DNA of 64,000 bases, from contig CAWIFM010000008.1 in the NCBI GenBank assembly GCA_963835525.1, forward strand, positions 1,744,491-1,808,490, written 5' to 3'. This DNA is from DASSUW01 sp963835525. Lineage in GTDB: Bacteria; Actinomycetota; Thermoleophilia; Solirubrobacterales; Solirubrobacteraceae. The position numbers and the translations under genes are program-made. This document shows positions 15,932-24,311 of this stretch, piece by piece; within the stretch, counting starts at the first letter, position 1, and each line of letters starts with the position of its first letter. Under the pieces are notes generated by a model. That model had not been told where the DNA came from and made no database searches. It worked only from the letters and a program-made list of their open reading frames with translations.

Positions 15932-17596
15932 ATGACACGCGGCCCGATGCCAGAAGCCGCCCTCCTCGAAAGCCCGCTCGCCGGCGCGGAGTTCCTCGCC
16001 GTCGACACCGAGACCAACGGGCAGCCGAAGGAGCGCTGCGAGCTGACCGAGGTGGGCGCCGTGCTGGTCGGCGGCGGCGAGCTGCACGAACGCTGGAGCT
16101 CGCTGGTCGGCGTCTCCGAGCCGCTCGGTCGCGGCATCCAGCGCTTCACCGGGATCACGCAGGCGATGGTCGACGAGGCGCCGCCGCCCGAGCAGGTGCT
16201 GCCCGAGCTCGCGGAGCAGATGAAGGGCCGGATCCTCGTCGCCCACTCCGCGCGCTTCGACGTCGGCGTGCTCAAGCAGGCGTTCGAGCGCGCCGAGCTC
16301 GAGTGGCCCGACCCGCCGGTGATGTGCACCGTGGCGCTCGCGCGCCGGCTGGCGCCGCTGCAGCGCCGGCGCGGCCTGGCCTCGCTGGCCGACGCGCTCG
16401 GGATCGAGGTCGCGCAGACCCACCGCGCGCTGCCCGACGCCGAGACCTGCGCGCGCGTGCTGTGCGCGCTGCTCCCGCGGCTGTGCGCCAACGCGCGCAC
16501 GGTGGGGGAGGGGCTGTCGCTGCTGCGCCCACGCAAGGCGCCGAAGCCCAAGCCGGCGCGCACCACGCGCGGGCGCGACGACCGGCCCGACCTCTCCGGC
16601 CTGCCCAAGGACCCGGGCGTCTACATCTTCCGCGACGCCGACGGCCGTCCGCTCTACGTCGGCAAGTCGATCTGCCTGCGCACGCGCGCACGGGCGCACT
16701 TCACGACGCCCTCGACCTGGACCGGCGAGGCCGAGCACGTCGACTACCAGCCGACGGAGTCCGAGCTCGGCGCGCTCGTGCTCGAGAACCGCCTGATCAA
16801 GGCGCTCAAGCCGCCCGGCAACACGCAGCTCAAGAAGGAGCCCGACGGCTACGTCTACCTGCGCTGCCGGCTCGACATCCCGTTCCCGATTCTCGAGGTC
16901 GCGCGCGAGCCCGCCGCCGGCCACGCGATCTGCGTCGGCCCCGTCCGCGGGCGCGCCGCGGCCGCCGAGCTGGTCGAGCAGCTCAACTCGCTGTTCGGGC
17001 TGCGCCACTGCGGCCGCGCCCTGCACACGCGCCCGCACCCGTCGGCCTACGGGCAGATGGGCCGCTGCCTGTCGCCCTGCCTCGGCGACCTCGACCCCAA
17101 CCTCTACCGCGAGCGGCTCGACCGGGCGCTCGGCCTCTTCGAGGTCGACGGCGGAGCGGCGCTGCTCGCGCACGTCGAGGCGCAGATGCGCGAGGCGTCG
17201 GCCGCCCGGCACTACGAGCGCGCGGCCTGGCTGCGCCGCCGCGCACGCCGGCTGGAGTCGCTACTCGGCAAGCTCGGCGGCGTCCTGCGCGCCGCGCACG
17301 CCGGCTCGCGGCTCGTGCTCGCTCCGCACCCGGCCGAGCCCGGCCGCGCCGACGCCTTCTGGATCGTCGCCGGGCGGATCGCCGACTGGGGGCCGCTGCC
17401 CCCGCCCGACGAGATCGTCGCCCGCACGAGGGCGCTGGCGGCCGCTCCGCGCGGCGCCTGGCTGCCGGCGGAGGAGCTGGGCGAGGCACGGATCGTGGGC
17501 TCGTGGCTCGCGTTCCATGAGGACGCGCCGGTGCTCGAGCTCGACGAGGCGCCGGACGAGCGGACGCTGGCGACGCTGGTGAAGACGCTCGGTTAG
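15932..17596 (+). CDS. DEDDh exonuclease fused to UvrC/Cho-like GIY-YIG nuclease
   Basis: A 554-residue fusion. The N-terminal DnaQ-like exonuclease has D25/E27 in FLAVDTETNG and H..D in HRALPDAE (about 165). The middle GIY-YIG nuclease has GVYIFRDADGRPLYVGKS. A UvrC-like segment follows, with RHCGRALHT and GRCLSPCLGD, and a UvrB/C-type helix hairpin EASAARHYERAAWLRRRARRLE. This is the known actinobacterial DnaQ-UvrC architecture thought to act in DNA repair. UvrC proteins hold an Fe-S cluster on four cysteines in the RC..C region; only three of the expected positions are Cys here. GAGG lies 4 nt upstream of ATG 15932; ATG 15947 is possible. Confidence 0.88.
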   Translation: MTRGPMPEAALLESPLAGAEFLAVDTETNGQPKERCELTEVGAVLVGGGELHERWSSLVGVSEPLGRGIQRFTGITQAMVDEAPPPEQVLPELAEQMKGRILVAHSARFDVGVLKQAFERAELEWPDPPVMCTVALARRLAPLQRRRGLASLADALGIEVAQTHRALPDAETCARVLCALLPRLCANARTVGEGLSLLRPRKAPKPKPARTTRGRDDRPDLSGLPKDPGVYIFRDADGRPLYVGKSICLRTRARAHFTTPSTWTGEAEHVDYQPTESELGALVLENRLIKALKPPGNTQLKKEPDGYVYLRCRLDIPFPILEVAREPAAGHAICVGPVRGRAAAAELVEQLNSLFGLRHCGRALHTRPHPSAYGQMGRCLSPCLGDLDPNLYRERLDRALGLFEVDGGAALLAHVEAQMREASAARHYERAAWLRRRARRLESLLGKLGGVLRAAHAGSRLVLAPHPAEPGRADAFWIVAGRIADWGPLPPPDEIVARTRALAAAPRGAWLPAEELGEARIVGSWLAFHEDAPVLELDEAPDERTLATLVKTLG

Positions 17597-17865
17597 GCGG
17601 CGTCTTCGGGCTGCTGCGCGGCGGTGGCCATCAGCACGGCGCCCTGGAGGTCGCGCAGCTCGGCCACGCGGTCCTCGAGGTCGGCCTCGATGCCATCCGG
17701 CGCGGCCCCGGCGGCCGCGAGGTCCTGGGCCAGCACGGCGAGCGCGCGCTCGACCTCCTGCTGGGCCGCCAGCAGCCGCTGGATGTGGTCCCGCACGGCG
17801 GGATCGGTGACGTGGAGCCGCTCGGTCGCGAGCCCGACCAGCTTGGTCGTGAGCGCTGCCCTCAC
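17593..17865 (-). CDS. Small helical hypothetical protein
   Basis: A 90-residue protein that is mostly helical with heptad-like spacing (VRDHIQRLLAAQQEVERALAVLAQDLAA). No family is recognised. GTG 17865 overlaps the stop of the upstream gene (GTGA, 4 nt), so it is translationally coupled to the 17862 gene and the two products may interact. The 3' end shares TTAG with the convergent nuclease gene, both stops overlapping. Confidence 0.62.
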   Translation of the reverse strand: MRAALTTKLVGLATERLHVTDPAVRDHIQRLLAAQQEVERALAVLAQDLAAAGAAPDGIEADLEDRVAELRDLQGAVLMATAAQQPEDAA

Positions 17866-18353
17866 GAGCTCTCCGACCGGCGGCCGCCCCAGGCGAGCAC
17901 CGACAGCGGGCCGAGCGGCTGGCGCTCGTGCGTCGGCGCCGGGCTCGTCGCCGGCGCGGGCCGCAGGTCGTCCGCCACGACGTGCGTGACCGGGACGCCC
18001 GTGAAGCGCGCGACCCGGTGCGGGAAGTCGTACTGGAGCCACTTCGAGCTGCGACCCGGCAGCGTGCAGACGATCGCCTCGTCGTGGCGCGCGGGGTCGA
18101 AGCACTCGGCCACCGCCTCCATCGGGTCGGCGTCGCCGATCGCGCCGTCGGCCTCCAGGCCGGCGGAGCGCATGCCCTCGAGCGCCTCGTCGAGCCGCTC
18201 GCGCACCGCCTCGCGCCCGCCGAGCCCCGGCCCCTGCGCCGGCATCACGAGCGTGACGCGGATCGGGCCCCGCTCGGCGCGGACCTTCAGCGCGTCCAGC
18301 AGGTACGTCGAGGTGGCCGTGAGGTTGGCGACGACGAGGACGTTCGCGGCCAT
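17862..18353 (-). CDS. Universal-stress-like (USP-fold) protein
   Basis: A 163-residue alpha/beta protein. The start NVLVVANLTATSTYLLDALKVRA and the middle DEAIVCTLPGRSSKWLQYDFPHRVARFTGVPVTHVV follow the pattern of USP-fold domains: strand, long helix, nucleotide-side GRSSKWL and a last strand. The G-x2-G-x9-G(S/T) ATP loop is not complete, so ATP binding is doubtful. The C-terminus after residue 130 is Pro-rich and probably disordered. TAGCAT lies 6 nt before ATG 18353. It is part of a minus-strand run with the 90-residue gene downstream and YgfZ 9 nt upstream. Confidence 0.7.
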   Translation of the reverse strand: MAANVLVVANLTATSTYLLDALKVRAERGPIRVTLVMPAQGPGLGGREAVRERLDEALEGMRSAGLEADGAIGDADPMEAVAECFDPARHDEAIVCTLPGRSSKWLQYDFPHRVARFTGVPVTHVVADDLRPAPATSPAPTHERQPLGPLSVLAWGGRRSESS

Positions 18354-18362
18354 GGCGCGATG

Positions 18363-19292
18363 CTACTCCTCGAAGGGGAGGTCAACGACCTGGGCGGTCA
18401 CCGTTCCGTCCGACACGATGACGGTGTCGCCGGGCGCCGCCTCGCGCCGCACGAGCGCGAGCGCGATAGGACCGAAGACGGGCGACTCGGCGACCGTGCT
18501 CAGCCGGCCGACGACCTTCTCGCCGAGGCGCAGCTCGTCGCCGGGCGACGCCGGCGCCGACAGCCGCAGCCCGCGCAGGTGCCGGTTCGGCTTGCCGCGG
18601 TAGTGCAGCCGTGCGACCGTCTCCTGGCCCACGTAGCAGCCCTTGGTGAACGACACCGCGCGCTCGTTGAGCCCGGCCTCCTGCGGGATCACGCCGTCGT
18701 CGAGCTCGGCGCCGTAGCGCGGCCGCCCGTGCTCGACGCGCACGATCTCGGCGACCTCCTCGCTCGCCTCGGGGAGGTCGAGCGCGGCGCGCACGGCATC
18801 GACGCCGTCGGCCGGGACGAACACGTCGACGCCGGCGTAGGTCCGCACCAGCACGACCGGCCGGCCGCCGATCTCGTCGCGGCGGTTGTCGTGCTCGCGC
18901 TCGAGCCCGAACGTCTCGGTCTGCGGCCCGATCAGCGACAGCAGGCCCAGCTCGAGCGTGCGCTTGTGCAGCTCCACGTCGCGCCCCAGCTTGTAGCGGC
19001 GGATCATGTTGAAGAGCTCCTGCAGCGCGACGCGCTCGGTGTCGAGCAGCAGCTCGTCGCCCAGGTCGAGCACCCGCATGTCGCCGAGCATCTTGCCCTT
19101 GTGCGTGAGGAAGGCGGCGTAGCAGCCGCGGCCCGGCTCGAGCGACTCGATGTCGTTCGTGACCTGGCCGTGCAGGAAGCCCTTCGCCTCCAAGCCGGTC
19201 AGCGCGAGCTTGCCGCGCTCGGAGCGGTCGACGAGACCGCAGGACTCGGTCAACGCCCGGTATCCGGTGTCGGCGATAACGGCCATCTCCAT
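18363..19292 (-). CDS. ygfZ: Folate-binding protein YgfZ/GcvT-like
   Basis: A 309-residue protein of the YgfZ/IBA57 family, which helps assemble or repair Fe-S enzymes with tetrahydrofolate. The diagnostic K-G-C-Y-x-G-Q-E motif is intact at 217-224 with Cys219. The N-terminal LTGLEAKGFLHGQVTNDIESL and FLTHKGKMLGDMRVL segments match the aminomethyltransferase fold. ATG 19292 is given, but ATG 19286 (residue 3) has a TAACCT hexamer 8 nt upstream and may be the true start. It follows a 70-residue gene by 5 nt. Confidence 0.92.
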   Translation of the reverse strand: MEMAVIADTGYRALTESCGLVDRSERGKLALTGLEAKGFLHGQVTNDIESLEPGRGCYAAFLTHKGKMLGDMRVLDLGDELLLDTERVALQELFNMIRRYKLGRDVELHKRTLELGLLSLIGPQTETFGLEREHDNRRDEIGGRPVVLVRTYAGVDVFVPADGVDAVRAALDLPEASEEVAEIVRVEHGRPRYGAELDDGVIPQEAGLNERAVSFTKGCYVGQETVARLHYRGKPNRHLRGLRLSAPASPGDELRLGEKVVGRLSTVAESPVFGPIALALVRREAAPGDTVIVSDGTVTAQVVDLPFEE

Positions 19293-19297
19293 CGAGG

Positions 19298-19510
19298 TTA
19301 CTCGTCGCGCACGCGCACCAATCGGCGCTCGACCTCGCGCTGCAGCTCGTCGAGCACGCGCTCGCGCGGCACGCCCGCCTCGAGCGCCGAGCGCACCACC
19401 TCGGCCTCCTCGGCGCCGTCGAGCCGCTCGAGCAGCCGCAGCAATCCATCGAGGCTCAGCCCGCGCGCCGGCGCGAACGGATCCTCCGGGTCCAGGGGAA
19501 AGCCTGCCAT
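19298..19510 (-). CDS. Small hypothetical protein upstream of ygfZ
   Basis: A 70-residue acidic helical protein. After AGFPLDPEDPFAPARGLSLD comes one long amphipathic helix with LLRLLERLDGAEEAEVVRSAL, then VPRERVLDELQREVERRLVRV. No known domain. It lies 5 nt upstream of ygfZ on the same strand and diverges from the 19530 gene. A role as a YgfZ partner is only a guess from position. Confidence 0.6.
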   Translation of the reverse strand: MAGFPLDPEDPFAPARGLSLDGLLRLLERLDGAEEAEVVRSALEAGVPRERVLDELQREVERRLVRVRDE

Positions 19511-19529
19511 GTAGCCTCTCGGGCCAATC

Positions 19530-19889
19530 ATGCCGCTTGCCGAGGCCTTCGACGAGATCACCGACTCGCTGCCGTCCGACTGGACGGACCTCGAGATCGA
19601 CCTGCGCATCGACGAAGAGCGCTACATCGAGGCGGCGACGCTGCTGGTGACCTGCAACGCCCAGCCGTACTCGATGCACGACTGGCACTTCCGGCTGCTC
19701 GTCGCGCACCACTTCGGCCACGCCGCGGCAGCCGAGGCCGTCCACGGGTCGCTGAAGCTGCTCGACGAGGCGGGCATCGCCGGCGAGCTGGCGCTGCGCG
19801 AGGTGCGCACCGGCCGCGTCGAGACGATCCAGGACTGGGGCCGGCCGGAGTCGTTCCGGCAGGAGTTCCGCCGCCTCCGCCAGCAGTAA
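19530..19889 (+). CDS. Hypothetical protein, 119 residues
   Basis: A soluble acidic protein with balanced helices and strands: DLEIDLRIDEERYIEAATLLVTCNAQPY, then MHDWHFRLLVAHHFGHAAAAEAVHG. A run of histidines and aromatic residues (HDWHF, HHFGH) could bind a metal, but there is no recognised motif. TAGCCT (19512-19517) lies 12 nt before ATG 19530. It precedes korAB by 54 nt, a gap that contains a 25-bp dyad, so it probably has its own transcript. Unknown function. Confidence 0.65.
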   Translation: MPLAEAFDEITDSLPSDWTDLEIDLRIDEERYIEAATLLVTCNAQPYSMHDWHFRLLVAHHFGHAAAAEAVHGSLKLLDEAGIAGELALREVRTGRVETIQDWGRPESFRQEFRRLRQQ

Positions 19890-19914
19890 AGCTGACTTCG
19901 CCACGCGGGTCGTC

Positions 19915-19939
19915 CTTTCGTAGTGTCACACTGCGAAAG
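19915..19939. promoter_or_regulatory. 25-bp dyad immediately upstream of korAB, putative operator
   Basis: CTTTCGTAGTGT (19915-19926) and ACACTGCGAAAG (19928-19939) form 12-bp arms around one central base, with a single T.G mismatch. The dyad ends 4 nt before the korA ATG and contains a TAGTGT -10-like hexamer (19921-19926). It could be a repressor site covering the promoter, or an RNA hairpin in a short leader. Confidence 0.45.
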
Positions 19940-19943
19940 ACAC

Positions 19944-21785
19944 ATGGCCATCACCCGAAGTCCGGCTAAGGCACGCAAGCGGGTAATCGTCCGCTTTGCG
20001 GGCGATTCGGGTGACGGCATGCAGCTCGCCGGCAGCCGCTTCACGGACGCCACGGCCGAGCACGGCAACGACTTCGCGACGCTGCCCAGCTTCCCGGCCG
20101 AGATCCGCGCGCCGGCCGGCACGCTCGCCGGCGTCTCCGCGTTCCAGATCCACTTCGCGGCGCAGGACATCCTCACGCCCGGCGACGAGCCGGACGTGCT
20201 CATCGCCATGAACCCCGCCGCGCTGCGCAGCGAGCTGTCGGCGCTCGCCAAGCGCGGGACGGTGATCGCCAACGAGGACTCGTTCAGCAAGCGCAACCTG
20301 CAGAAGGCGGGCTACGAGACCAACCCGCTCGAGGACGGCTCGCTCGACGGCTACCACCTGATCCGGATCCCGATGACCTCGCTCACGACGAGCGCGACCG
20401 AGGCCATGGAGGGGGTCTCGACGCGTGACGCAGGGCGCGCCAAGAACCTGTTCGCGCTCGGCGTCGTCTCGTGGCTCTACGACCGCCCGACGGAGCCGAC
20501 CGAGGACTGGCTGCGGCGCAAGTTCGTCAACAAGCCGGGCCCGTTGGAGGCCAACCTCGCCGCCTTCCGGGCCGGCTGGAACTTCGGCGAGACCTCCGAG
20601 CTGATCGACGTGCAGTACCGCGTCGACCCGGCGACCGACGTCCCGCCCGGCACCTACCGCAACGTCAACGGCACGACGGCCACCGCGCTCGGCCTGCTGA
20701 CCGCCAGCATCCGGTCGGGCCTGCCGCTGGTGCTCGCCAGCTACCCGATCACGCCTGCCTCCGAGCTGCTGCACGAGCTCGCGCGCCACCAGGACCTCGG
20801 CGTGCGGACGATCCAGGCCGAGGACGAGATCGCCGCCGCCGGCATGGCGCTGGGCGCGGCGTTCGGCGGCGGCCTCGGCGTCACCGCCACGAGCGGCCCG
20901 GGCATGGACCTTAAAGCCGAGACGATCGGGCTCGCGGTCGCGCTCGAGCTGCCGCTGATCGTGATCGACGTGCAGCGCGCCGGCCCCTCGACCGGCATGC
21001 CGACCAAGACCGAGCAGTCGGACCTGCTGATGGCCATCCACGGCCGCCACGGCGAGTCGCCGCTGCCGGTGGTGGCGGCCTCCACGCCGGGCCAGTGCTT
21101 CGAGGCCGCCTACGAGGCGGCGCGCATCGCGGTCCGCTACCGCACGCCGGTGATCCTGCTCTCCGACCTCTTCCTGGCCAACTCGAGCGAGCCGTGGCGG
21201 CTTCCCGACACCGACTCGCTTCCGGAGATCGACCCGAACTTCGCCGAGGCGACGGACGAGCCGTTCGAGCCGTACGCACGCGATGAGCAGGGCGCGCGCC
21301 CGTGGGCGATCCCCGGCACGCCGGGCCTGGCCCACCGCATCGGCGGGCTCGAGAAGCGCGACGTCACCGGCGACATCTCCTACGACGGCGCCAACCACGC
21401 GCACATGACGCGCGTGCGCTCCGACAAGGTGCGCGGCATCGCCGCCGACCTGCCCGACCTCTACGTGGACGCCGACCCCGGGGCCGAGCTGCTGGTGATC
21501 GGCTGGGGCTCCAGCCGCGGCTCGATCCGCGCCGCCGCCCGCCGCGTCCGTCTCAACGGACACGCGATCGCCCTCGCGCACCTGCACCACCTGCACCCGC
21601 TGCCGACCAACCTCGGCGAGATCCTGCACCGCTTCGACCGCGTGCTGGTGCCGGAGATGAACTCCGGCCAGCTCGCGCAGCTCTTGCGCGCCGAGTACCT
21701 CGTCAACGTCGTCAGCCACACCAAGCTCGAGGGCAAGCCGCTGTTCGCGGCCGAGCTCGAGAGCGTGATGCTGGAGCTGCTGTGA
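19944..21785 (+). CDS. korA: 2-oxoacid:ferredoxin oxidoreductase, fused gamma-alpha subunit
   Basis: A 613-residue subunit of a CoA-dependent 2-oxoacid:ferredoxin oxidoreductase, most like the 2-oxoglutarate type. The N-terminal gamma domain (RVIVRFAGDSGDGMQLAGSRFT, to about 190) is fused to the alpha pyrimidine-binding domain from about 230 (YRNVNGTTATALGLLTASIRSGL, SYPITPASELLHEL, IQAEDEIAAAGMALGAAFGG). The ATSGPGMDLKAETIGLAVALELPLIVIDVQR region matches KorA. It forms succinyl-CoA and reduced ferredoxin. ATG 19944 lies 4 nt after a strong dyad. The stop overlaps korB by 4 nt. Confidence 0.93.
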   Translation: MAITRSPAKARKRVIVRFAGDSGDGMQLAGSRFTDATAEHGNDFATLPSFPAEIRAPAGTLAGVSAFQIHFAAQDILTPGDEPDVLIAMNPAALRSELSALAKRGTVIANEDSFSKRNLQKAGYETNPLEDGSLDGYHLIRIPMTSLTTSATEAMEGVSTRDAGRAKNLFALGVVSWLYDRPTEPTEDWLRRKFVNKPGPLEANLAAFRAGWNFGETSELIDVQYRVDPATDVPPGTYRNVNGTTATALGLLTASIRSGLPLVLASYPITPASELLHELARHQDLGVRTIQAEDEIAAAGMALGAAFGGGLGVTATSGPGMDLKAETIGLAVALELPLIVIDVQRAGPSTGMPTKTEQSDLLMAIHGRHGESPLPVVAASTPGQCFEAAYEAARIAVRYRTPVILLSDLFLANSSEPWRLPDTDSLPEIDPNFAEATDEPFEPYARDEQGARPWAIPGTPGLAHRIGGLEKRDVTGDISYDGANHAHMTRVRSDKVRGIAADLPDLYVDADPGAELLVIGWGSSRGSIRAAARRVRLNGHAIALAHLHHLHPLPTNLGEILHRFDRVLVPEMNSGQLAQLLRAEYLVNVVSHTKLEGKPLFAAELESVMLELL

Positions 21786-22783
21786 CAGAGCTGACAGCGA
21801 AGGACTTCAGCTCCGACCAGGAGACGCGCTGGTGCCCGGGCTGCGGCGACTACGCGGTGCTCGCCTCGGTCCAGAAGCTGATGCCCGAGCTCGGCATCCC
21901 GCCGCACCGCGTCGTGTTCGTGTCCGGCATCGGCTGCGCCGGCCGCTTCGCCTACTACATGGACACCTACGGGATGCACGGCATCCACGGGCGCGCGCCC
22001 GCCCTGGCCACCGGCCTGGCGGCCGCCCGCGACGACCTCTCGATCTGGGTCGTGACCGGCGACGGCGACGCGCTGTCGATTGGCGGCAACCACCTGATCC
22101 ACGCGCTGCGCCGCAACGTGCCGGTGAAGATCCTGATGTTCAACAACCAGATCTACGGGCTCACGAAGGGGCAGGCGTCACCGACCTCCGAGCTCGGCAA
22201 GGTCACGAAGTCGACGCCGTTCGGCGCCCAGGACGAGCCGTTCAACCCGCTCGCGCTGGCACTAGGCGCCGGCGCCACGTTCGCCGCCCGCACGGTCGAC
22301 CGCGACCGCCATCACATGACCGACGTGCTCCGTGCCGCCGCAGAGCACGACGGCACCGCCTTCGTCGAGATCTACCAGAACTGCCCGGTCTTCAACGACG
22401 GCGCCTTCTTCGCGCTGACCGAGAAGGACCGCGCCGTCTTCAACCGCATCCCGCTCGTGCAGGGCGAGCCGATCCGCTTCGGGCCCGACGACGAGCACGG
22501 CGTGGCGCGCGCCGCCGACGGCAGACTGGAGATCGTGGCCGGCGATCGCGACGACCTCGTGGTCCACGACGCCCACCGCGACGACCCCGCGCAGGCCTTC
22601 GCGCTCGCCCGCCTGGCCGACTCGCCCAACGAGCCGACCCCGATCGGCGTCTTCCGCGCCGTCGAGCGCCCGGTCGGCCTCGCCGAGGTCTCGCGCAAGC
22701 TCGCCTCGGCGCGCGAGTCGATCGGCCCGGACTCGGTGCGCGACCTGCTCCACGCGGGCGACACGTGGACCGTCAGCGGCTGA
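21782..22783 (+). CDS. korB: 2-oxoacid:ferredoxin oxidoreductase, beta subunit
   Basis: A 333-residue TPP- and Fe-S-binding subunit. WCPGCGDYAVL (C18, C21) and SGIGCAGRFAYY give cluster cysteines, with a further Cys in NCPVFND. The TPP motif is VTGDGDALSIGGNHLIHALRRNV followed by NNQIYGLTKGQ. With korA it makes a complete two-subunit enzyme; ferredoxin must come from elsewhere. GTG 21782 overlaps the korA stop (GTGA), so the two are coupled. The 3' end overlaps the convergent M28 peptidase by 11 nt. Confidence 0.94.
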   Translation: MTELTAKDFSSDQETRWCPGCGDYAVLASVQKLMPELGIPPHRVVFVSGIGCAGRFAYYMDTYGMHGIHGRAPALATGLAAARDDLSIWVVTGDGDALSIGGNHLIHALRRNVPVKILMFNNQIYGLTKGQASPTSELGKVTKSTPFGAQDEPFNPLALALGAGATFAARTVDRDRHHMTDVLRAAAEHDGTAFVEIYQNCPVFNDGAFFALTEKDRAVFNRIPLVQGEPIRFGPDDEHGVARAADGRLEIVAGDRDDLVVHDAHRDDPAQAFALARLADSPNEPTPIGVFRAVERPVGLAEVSRKLASARESIGPDSVRDLLHAGDTWTVSG

Positions 22784-23999
22784 GGTCGAGCAGCGCCGCC
22801 TCCGTGGCGCTCGCCGACGTCTCGAGCACGTCGAGGTCGACGTTGCGCAGCCTGTCGCAGCGCTGGTGGTAGCAGTCGTCGAGGCCGGTGAAGACGCCGC
22901 CGACGGGGATGCCGAAACGCTCGAACGACGCGTGGTCTGAGTTGCCCTCGAGCTGCACCTCGCCGGTGCCGCGGGGCAGGTGGCGGCGCAGGGCCTGCTC
23001 GATCGTGCGGGCGCCGTCGTAGACCTCGGGCTCGCTGTCGGGCGTGCCGACCATGTCGAGGTTCACGTAGGCGGCGATCCGCTGCCGCTCGGCGCGCGGC
23101 AGCCCGCTCACGTACTTGCGCGAGCCGAGGAGGCCGATCTCCTCGGCGGCCCAGAACCCGAACCGCAGCGGCCGGTCCTCGCCCGCCAGGCGCTCGGCGA
23201 TGTGCAGCAGGGCGGCGACGCCGCTGCCGTTGTCGTTCAGGCCGGGGCCGGCGGGGACGGAGTCGACGTGGCCGCCGGCCATCACCACGCGCGGCGCGTC
23301 CTCCGGACCGGTCTCGGCGATGACGCTGGTCGTGTCGCGCCGCTCGGACACGGCGCTCACGGCGACCGTCGCGCGCCGGCCCTCCAGCCCTTCGCCGGCC
23401 GGCGCGCCCAGCGCCAGCGCGGGGATGCGAAGACCCGGGCTGCCGAGCGTGGCGGCGACCGGTCGCTCGCTCTGGTCGACCACGAGCACGGCGGCCGCGC
23501 CGGCGCGCTCGGCGTTGTCCGCCTTGATGCGGAAGAAGCACGTCCCGCGCTGCACGAGCGCGATCTCGCCCGCCTGCAGGGCGTCGAAGTCGCCGCTGGA
23601 GCAGCCGAGCCCGGCGGCGCGCACGACACCCGAAGCGCGGCCGCCGGGCGAGAACTGCAGCGTGCGGATCGGGCGCACGCGGCGCCCTCGCGTCGTGAGC
23701 CGCGGCGGCGCCGACTCGCGGTAGTACGGCACGCGGATGCGCTGGCGGGTGACGCGGTAGCCGGCTTCCAGCAGCCGCTGCTCGATGTAGTCGGCCGTCG
23801 CGGCATCGCCCGGCGACCCGGCGGCGCGGGTGCCGCCGTGCTCGGACGCGATGTCCTGGAGCGCGCGCAGATGGGCGGCGAGGCCGCGGGGCCGCGGCGT
23901 GGCGTCCGGCCGGCGGTCCGGCTCGTCGCCGCTGGTCGCTACCGAGATCGCGAATGCGAGGAGGACGACCCCGAGCAGGACCAGCAGCCAGCGCGGCAC
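22773..23999 (-). CDS. Secreted M28-family aminopeptidase with PA domain
   Basis: A 408-residue zinc peptidase. An N-terminal membrane segment (RWLLVLLGVVLLAFAISVA) and a Pro/Arg linker precede a protease-associated domain (IALVQRGTCFFRIKADNAERAGAAAVLVV, about 145-175). The metal sites follow: H244/D246 in GGHVDS, D255 in GLNDNGSG, E285/E286 in WAAEEIGL, D315 in YVNLDM, and the late H378 in CYHQRCD. This set is complete for M28 (PepS/aminopeptidase Y type). It is anchored outside the membrane and trims peptides. GTG 23999 is inferred because the signal follows directly. Confidence 0.9.
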   Translation of the reverse strand: MPRWLLVLLGVVLLAFAISVATSGDEPDRRPDATPRPRGLAAHLRALQDIASEHGGTRAAGSPGDAATADYIEQRLLEAGYRVTRQRIRVPYYRESAPPRLTTRGRRVRPIRTLQFSPGGRASGVVRAAGLGCSSGDFDALQAGEIALVQRGTCFFRIKADNAERAGAAAVLVVDQSERPVAATLGSPGLRIPALALGAPAGEGLEGRRATVAVSAVSERRDTTSVIAETGPEDAPRVVMAGGHVDSVPAGPGLNDNGSGVAALLHIAERLAGEDRPLRFGFWAAEEIGLLGSRKYVSGLPRAERQRIAAYVNLDMVGTPDSEPEVYDGARTIEQALRRHLPRGTGEVQLEGNSDHASFERFGIPVGGVFTGLDDCYHQRCDRLRNVDLDVLETSASATEAALLDLSR

Positions 24000-24047
24000 A
24001 CGAGAAGGATGCCCCGGCCCGGTCGGATCCGCGTAAGCTCGGCGCTG

Positions 24048-24311
24048 ATGCGCTCGCGGACGGTCAGCCTGGTGGTCGCGATCGCGTTCGCCGCCGGACC
24101 GCCGGCCGCGTCCGCGCAGACCCCTGAGGTGTCCGAGGCGGCCGCCGATGTGCCGCCGACGCTGTTCGAGCCCGCCCCCGACTCGCTGCCCCGGCGGACC
24201 GCCGACGGCGAGGCGACCGGGGCTCCGCTGCTGCTCGCGGGGGTCCTGCTGGCGGGAGCGGCGGCGGCCGGCTACTTCACGGGCTCGTCGCGCAGGACGC
24301 GGAGGTCCTGA
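24048..24311 (+). CDS. Small secreted or membrane protein
   Basis: An 87-residue protein with a Sec signal (TVSLVVAIAFAAGPPAASAQT), a short acidic and Pro-rich stretch, and a C-terminal hydrophobic helix LLLAGVLLAGAAAAGYFTG before a basic tail (SSRRTRRS). This topology suggests a tail-anchored protein with a small exposed segment. Unknown function. TAAGCT (24034-24039) lies 8 nt before ATG 24048. Its last 40 nt overlap the convergent SCO1 gene. Confidence 0.6.
   Translation: MRSRTVSLVVAIAFAAGPPAASAQTPEVSEAAADVPPTLFEPAPDSLPRRTADGEATGAPLLLAGVLLAGAAAAGYFTGSSRRTRRS

Noticed and set aside
15362..17212. Long open frames antisense to real genes, for example 15362-17212, 19926-21719 and 34434-36107 on the minus strand
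   Set aside because: Their translations are Arg/Ala/Gly-rich without motifs, and they mirror recognised proteins on the other strand. At this GC content antisense frames stay open by chance.
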